A stretch of DNA of 64,000 nt from Bisporella sp. PMI_857 (Eukaryota; Ascomycota; Leotiomycetes; Helotiales; Helotiaceae): NCBI GenBank assembly GCA_021307315.1, contig JAJSPD010000002.1:1364001-1428000 (forward strand). The letters run 5' to 3'. Below are positions 57,889 through 64,000 of this stretch, piece by piece (position 1 is the stretch's first letter; every line of letters starts with the position of its first letter). The notes below the pieces were generated by a model. The model was given only the letters and a program-made list of their open reading frames with translations, searched no databases and was not told where the DNA came from. A program made the translations under genes and the position numbers.

Positions 57889-60299
57889 GCCCTCTTCGTT
57901 CTCGCACCTTCGACATGTTGTCCTTCTTGTATACGACCCGTTTAGTGATTGCATAGCCTTGCGTTTGATTTGATTCCCGGCACTGCCTGGGTTTTGGTTT
58001 TGGTTCTTTCTGGGGATTGGCCTAGGGATGGGAGGGGGGATTAGTGGTATAACGGTTTATGAGAGCTTCTTTTGTTTCGATAGGGGGGTTCGTTATACCC
58101 ATGGATTCTTTTGTTGCAAAGTGAGGGGGTTGTGGAGGACTACGTGGAGGATTGAGAATCATGAAGCCAGTGTGCTCCCCTACTAGGGATGTATGGGTTG
58201 AGCATATGGCAGAGGATCCGAGATGTTTCATTGAGCGTATTGAGATGAGAGAAAGATGATTACACCGAGATGCCAGCTCCCATGCGGCATGCGTGAGGAG
58301 GATTGTACATTTAAAAAGGAGAGTTCTCTTTGTCAGGGAGGAATATAGAATGCATTATACCCATGCTGACCTCTTTCAATCCTCGATTTCACAAGTTCTC
58401 TCTCTCATTCAGGTATAGCTGTCCTATATTATAGGCAAGAATATTATTCTTTTCTTTTCTTCTCAAGCTGCCAAGGTTTATCAATCAAATCCCATCAGCC
58501 CAGCTCGTTCGTTATATAAACCTTAACATCCACCACAAACACGTCCCCCTCTCCCCTTTCAAGACCACATCCCCTATACCCTGTACCGTGCCCCCAGCTC
58601 ACGAGCGACGAGATGAAAGAACGGAGCTCGCGGCTTGCGACGCCTGGAGGGGAAGGTATCGCGTTACTTACAAGCTGCACAGCATATTCAAGAGAAGGGC
58701 TTCTGTTCACCAGATATGAGTCGGTCCGGGGATCGATCGATCACCGGTGTCCCGACCGACCAACTAGCCTGTCGAGGAGCCATAACTCGGGCATGTAACG
58801 GGAGAGGTCCGCCGGGACGGCCGGCGGGTTTGAAGCGTAGGGCTTTTCTATCATATGCGGCCAAGAGCGGAAAGCTTGCCCTTGTTCCCAGGGCCGTCGA
58901 CGACCGTGCCGTCTTCGCCTTCCCTCCCCTGCCGTCTGCGCATCTGCCGCTGCCGCTGTGGTGTTTTCTTTCATTGCCTGGTTGTATACGAGACGTGACG
59001 AGACGAGATACGCCGCTTCCCTTGCCAAAATCACCAAACCGGTCCTTTGAACCATATAGCATTTCATTGTTTCATGGAATTTTCTGCATCATGCTCTCGC
59101 CTCGCCCCGGCTTATATTTTTCTTCAGCAGTCCATTTTTTTCGCCCTAAGAAGTTGGACGTCGGATGGGGGGTTCTTTTATAATGCATGCCGTGTGGGCA
59201 AGGTTTTTTCTGTGCGTAATACTTCCTTGGTGGATACTCATGTTTCGTGCTTGTTTTTTTTTTTTTTTTTTTATCTTTGTATTTTTGTTAATGGCTACAT
59301 TAAAGTGTGTAGGTTTTGGAAGATATGGTGTTCGGTTGTTCCTGTTACGTTTTAAGGAGGGGGTGGTTTTGTTTTTTGTTATTGAGATGGGAAGGGGGAT
59401 GAGGATGATATGCCGTTTTGTCCGGTACCGGTTTTTGGTGTTTTCTTCTACGTTGTTGCGGCACCCCGTTGCGCCTTGCTTGCTTCTTGCTCTATGTACA
59501 GATAGAATTCACAATTTTCAGTCTACCTCTCTTCGAACCTGCAAGCAATGCCTACGGTGCTGTTGCTGTTTCCTGCAGCTACTTGTTGTCATCCACCTAT
59601 CGTTATCACTTAAGTTTTTACGTTGCAGATTCCGCAGTTGTCAAAGGATCTGCGTAAACACACTACACCGGAAAGTAAGAAAGTCTCTCGATTCTGGGAT
59701 TTATCTGCCTTCGTGGACAACATCACGCGGCATTGCATTTGCTAGTCTTTCTTGAGGAAAGAAAGTTAGGAGGATGAAGTCTGGTTTTATAGCCTTTCCT
59801 TTAAGGAAAGCGTGAGACGCTACATCTCAAGCTCAATATTACGTTCCTAACCCTGTCTTTTTTTTCAGCTTCTTTAAACGTTGGGACAAAAGGATTCAGA
59901 GGCTTTGTTGATTATTATGGAAGGTGAGCTTTTTGTGGAGATATTTGAGCAACAAATTAACTTTTCTACCATTATCGTTTTCCCTTCGAACCGGAGACTA
60001 TTGTAGATGAAGGCCACATAAATTTCCATGCTCGTGATTTTTTAGACTTGCTTGCTATCATGCTTTACTGCCAAATACGAAAGCCCTTCCCCCAACACCT
60101 CACTCACTTGCTTTGGCTATTTTATCCGAATGAATAATCGCTGCCTTGTTCTTCCCTGCTGTATGTTGGCGGTGTTTTTGTCGTTCTGCCAGTTTCACGT
60201 TATCCTTGTTATCACCTCTCTAACTTGTTTGCATTGCAATCTTAGCCTGTGTGGTCCTGTCATGCGGGAGTGGCGTGTAAACAGAATCATGGAATAGCT
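57889..60299. other. Region downstream of STE12, no supported gene
   Basis: 2.4 kb, GC-rich in parts (58.6-59.0 kb), then T-rich. Frames up to 196 codons exist on the plus strand (59165-59755) but are low in complexity and lack domains. Confidence 0.5.
59254..59272. repeat. Poly-T run of 19
   Basis: Nineteen consecutive T in a T-rich stretch; a homopolymer of uncertain exact length. Confidence 0.85.
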
Positions 60300-62160
60300 C
60301 TTATTATTATTATTTTGATATTCACATACCAAGTGTCGGGAACGCACGTATCGCCTCTGGGCGTGTAAGGAAAGGATTTAAGGCTCCAAAAGGGGTGTTT
60401 TATATCCTTTTCCATGAATTTCTTGAGAGTAAAGATACAAGAGTTGACTTTCTGTTGTGTGAGATCCTTTATTGAATAACTTTTCACTCTAGACTCACTG
60501 AGATTTTGTTGATATGCTCTGAGCTTTAGGAGATCTGACGAGAAATCATGCGGAATGTTGTTTTTGATGGTGGATTCATTGTCACTATTGGGATTGATGT
60601 GTTGATGATCGAAGAAATTAGCGACCAGAGTTCATGCGTAGATCTCCAATAAGCCGCTGCCCTTATAAACCAAGGAGGGAAGAGCGAAGCACTTGGCTTC
60701 CCATTGTGCGGTCGGAAAGGCATTAGAAGGGTACGACGTAGCTTCTTCATAATCGATGAATCCAATAATTTCATCCATTTGTCGACCGTGTGCACCTATC
60801 GTATAGCTTTAGCGAGAATGCAAGAATATCAATCTGCTTCAAACTGCAGATAGAATACGCATATAATTGGCATCAGGAATAGAGATGTCTAGCGTGGATT
60901 TCCAGTGTCAAAACCATTATCATCTGGTCGACGATCAAATTGAAGGAGGTTCAAAGCACCTCTAATACTCGAGAATTTCTTCTCCGGACGTTGCTACTTT
61001 CCTGTCAATGAGAAGCCAGCACAGAACATATGCTAATCCTCTTGGGGAGCCGGCTTTCTGAAACTTACCCAGCGTGTGGCCAATAAAAAATTTCCCTCTC
61101 CTTCAGATAGATCTGGACACCATGACGGCAACCCTTAATTTTTGGGCCATATGGAGAGTTGGCATGGTGGTTTCCAGCCCCAGATCTTCAATAATCTTCT
61201 TTAAATCGTTCCCATAACCCCAAATACGTGATCAAAAGGAACTGTAGTGAACCTTCACAGTGACTCTAGTAAGAGGAGAGCTGCTGCAATATATGATCAC
61301 GACTCTTCCTACAGGCTCGCATCTCATCCATGCACGTGATAAAATGCCACATAATCCCGCCACGGAAGCGTTGGTTGATTCTCGACTAATGATAGTTATA
61401 CTTGGGTTATCGTAAAAGGGTACCAAAACAGCTTCTTGTAGCGTCCATAAGCGATGGAACCATGGGTCTACCATTAATTGTCCAACTTCACGCCATGTGT
61501 GATCCTTGGGCTCCAGCAGTCCAACTTCGGTGAAAGTTTCTAACTTTCTTAGGTCCAGGTTATGAACATTTTTTGTTGCTGTCCGTATGATCTAAGTCAT
61601 GGCAGGTAGCTTTGAAAGGACTGTTGCTCCGTGCGAGAGTCACGCGAGAACACGATCCGCTGTGTCATAAATGCTCTTCATTAAAGGGATCTGAATTGAT
61701 TTCTCAAACCGATTGGCCTGATTAATGCATATTCCATCAATCCATATGAACCTAGTACGCTGTCTGCGCTTAAGCTCCAGGAGGTCTGTTTTGAGGTTGT
61801 CATTGATATAAACGACGCCATTCCTCCATGGCTCGTGGCTCGTAGAGACCTTACCATTTACAACACTGTTTCTGATTGTCGAGGTTTCCAGAGTGTGTGT
61901 TGAACTGGAGGCACCCCAAACATAAGATAGTGCATCATAACTTGAGGCGCCAGATAACCTTTTCATGATCTGCATCGTGTCACCAAAGAAATCCCTCCAC
62001 ATATCTTTCTTGTGGAGACCTAGCTTCCCAGAAAGATACCATGAGAGAAGGCTTCCTTTAAGCTGATCTTCTGACACAAGATCCAGTTTGAAGAGACGAA
62101 AATCTGTGGTCGAAAGGTCATCGTATTGAAAAGGCTGCAGGGAGCCATTGGGGTCTAAGG
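60300..62160 (-). pseudogene. HET-domain (heterokaryon incompatibility) gene, decayed
   Basis: The minus strand shows the HET signatures in order: SSYDALSYVWGAS, a strand ending VYINDNL, RTRFIWIDGICINQANRFEKSIQI, IYDTADRVLA, WFHRLWTLQEAVL, and in another frame DHVFGVMG and GLPSWCPDLSEGEG. Two stops replace expected Trp codons (RVLA-stop-LSHG as TGA, and AMT-stop-IIRT as TAG), both explained by G-to-A changes. Further frame changes follow. An almost open frame from about 60795 to 60300 (MDEIIGFIDYEEATSYPSN onward) is probably the C-terminal part. The N-terminal start is unclear. HET proteins trigger cell death on recognition of non-self; this copy cannot be made as read. Confidence 0.85.
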
Positions 62161-62615
62161 GATCTATCGTTCAAGATTTTGCCCTCTTGAATAGTAGCAG
62201 TTGCAATGAAGGAAAAGGAAGTGGTCATCTGGTGTGTTGTTGACTTTTCACGTTGAGGAGAGACGAACAATGGAGCTCTGATGAGATGAAGTGCCGTTGA
62301 GATTGAGCCACCTGTCAAGAAGCTCAGCAAGAATCGTCAGGAAAGCCTTACAGGCAGCCGACTCTAAACGAATCAGTGATGGGATGATAGCTTGACCACT
62401 TTGCAACCTTAGTTTTGCCATAGTTCCGATAAAATTCCAAATGTTTGACATACAATAAATGCTTTCCATTTTCGAATATTCGGGATCGTCTCAAATATTG
62501 AAAATGGTATAGTATTCCAATTTTACATTGCTCGTCGGATATCCATCGGTATATTTCTACACGAATGATCGTACCCAGATATTCCTACAACATGCCGCTG
62601 AACAGATCGAAGAAG

Positions 62616-64000
62616 TTATTGCCTATCAGCCCAGTACTCATTGAAATGGACAACCCGTGGCCAGTGTTTCTTGTTTCCATACACATCCCCACCATACGTC
62701 AAATATCCATCAACTTCTGGTAAGTTCCCCAATAATTCCGTGTCATTACCCATAACCCAAACAGTTTGCATGCCCCTATCCAAATCAGTACAATTTCCCC
62801 AGAAAGTTGGTACATCTACTGTGGACTTACATTAGCATATGCTGCAAAATGTGACAATGAATCATCCATACTCCCGGGCTATCAACCCTCACCCTCCAAG
62901 CCCGCCACCCTGCAGCCGTCCCATTCCTCGCAGTATTCGCCCACTTATACAACATCGTCGTATCCCTCTTCATCGGTGTCTTACCCCACTCCCCCAACTT
63001 CTTCTCGTTCACCTCCGCATCATAAGTCCCATTCCCAGATCCGAGATCGTAGTAGTGCGCCCCGTGTGCGTGCCACGGATGGATATCGATGCCTTCCCTA
63101 TCCGCGCCGGTGTTCTGGATCACGATCTCGAGTACCTCACCTATTTGCGCAGGGAACGCGTCAGTAACCGGATCGAGCCCGTTGTTAGCGAGGGCGCGAT
63201 CCATGGATGGATATTCGAGGGTGTTTCCTTTGTAAAGTGAGATAAGGTATGGCTCTTTCGGAGTTGACGGGTCCCAGGGAAGGCCGTTGGAGAGCCAGAC
63301 TGTTGGGCCTCTGACACTTTGGTGGACCGTGATCGTCACTCTGCGGGTTACTTCTTCTGCTGTTGGGAAGGCTTCAATATCCCATGGATATAGAGGACTT
63401 AATGCGTACTCAAGGAACCCATATGTCTGATTAGGCAGTGAAGAGATGGGGACTTTGGATGGCGGCAACTGTTTGGTCGCTGACTTTTTGCCATAGTTAA
63501 GCACGGCATAACCTCTCGTGAGGGTAGGGCGGTCTCTAGACTCCACTTGCATGTAATACCGCGACTTCTCAGGCTTCGGCTTTGTGTTGAGAATGACGGA
63601 AAAGCGCTGTCCGCTTCCAACTTGGAGATAAGAAATCTCATGAGGCTTGGTATATGCTCCATCAGCCTCGATGACCGTTAAGCAATCGTGATCCTCAAAC
63701 GCGAGACTCGCAAATGTAAGAGCAGTTCCTCCGATGAACCGAAGTCGATATGCCTTCCCAGGCTCGACATTTATTGTGCTTAGACTTGCACTGCAGGTCG
63801 TCCCGTTCGCAGTCCCCCCGCCTTTGCCGTTCACCAAGATCATACTAGTCTCACCACTCCATTGCAGAGGGCTAGAGATTAGTCCAGATTCAACCGTCGA
63901 ATCGTTCCTTGTGAAGACATCTTGTAGATATACAATTCGCTCTTCGTCATACTGATATGGCTTTATCCTATCTTCAATGATCAGAGGGCCGGTAGCGGAC
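62616..64000 (-). CDS. Multicopper oxidase, ascorbate-oxidase/pigment-laccase type, 5' end outside window
   Basis: Exons complement(62616..62775, 62831..64000) with a 55-nt intron (GTAAGT donor, TAG acceptor) between MLM and GMQ. The visible ~440 residues begin in the first cupredoxin domain (SATGPLIIEDRIKPYQY). Domain 2 features include CSASLSTINVEPGKAYRLRFI and VGSGQRFSVIL. Domain 3 has the copper motifs HPWHAHGAHYY (H-x2-H-x-H) and HCHILQHMLMGM (H-C-H-x3-H-x4-M), so the T1 and trinuclear ligands are present. The protein ends HFNEYWADRQ. Such enzymes oxidise phenols or pigment precursors with reduction of O2 and are usually secreted; the signal peptide is not in view. The first two copper motifs are off the edge. 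Confidence 0.92.

Noticed and set aside
59165..59755. 196-codon plus-strand frame
   Set aside because: It runs through a 19-T homopolymer and low-complexity sequence; the composition is not protein-like.

Overview
The window is nuclear DNA of a filamentous ascomycete (Pezizomycotina). Genes carry short GT-AG introns (mostly 44-75 nt) with CTAAC/CTGAC-like branch sites, coding regions are separated by AT-rich spacers, and there is a complete STE12 with two C-terminal C2H2 fingers, an AflR-type Zn2Cys6 regulator, a HET-domain relic and plant cell-wall enzymes. From memory, STE12, RVS161 and AOS1 look most like Leotiomycetes (Botrytis/Sclerotinia relatives). That placement is an inference. All gene models were built by hand from splice signals and reading-frame continuity.

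Left block (1-7.1 kb): an NmrA-like gene cut by the window edge, a conserved protein of unknown function, the SUMO E1 subunit AOS1 and a BMT5-like rRNA methyltransferase. A gene-poor AT-rich stretch follows (7.1-12.2 kb).

Accessory block (12.2-22.2 kb): the remains of an aromatic-polyketide-type gene cluster. An AflR-like regulator and an O-methyltransferase are intact. Between and around them lie broken genes for a tetrahydroxynaphthalene/versicolorin-reductase-like SDR, a berberine-bridge-type FAD oxidase, a scytalone-dehydratase-like protein and an MFS transporter. Two related MITE-like elements with identical 23-bp ends and 7-8 bp target duplications sit in this block. One interrupts the oxidase and the other sits in the 3' end of the transporter. 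No polyketide synthase is in the window.

Middle block (23.3-39.6 kb): a secreted GH67 alpha-glucuronidase with one apparent frameshift, a coiled-coil tail-anchored protein, a cysteine-rich zinc-knuckle-like protein, a YTP1-like membrane protein, peptidyl-tRNA hydrolase, the BAR protein RVS161, and ALB1 divergent from RVS161.

Knuckle block (41.0-47.4 kb): three same-strand genes and one decayed relic. They share disordered N-termini, a CCHC-type zinc knuckle and a C-terminal variant knuckle of the form C-x2-C-x5-H-x3-C. This local family is the best candidate for something undescribed.

Right block (47.4-64 kb): about 8.2 kb without a convincing gene leads to STE12, whose zinc-finger exon can be skipped in frame. 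A decayed HET gene and a multicopper oxidase that runs off the window follow.
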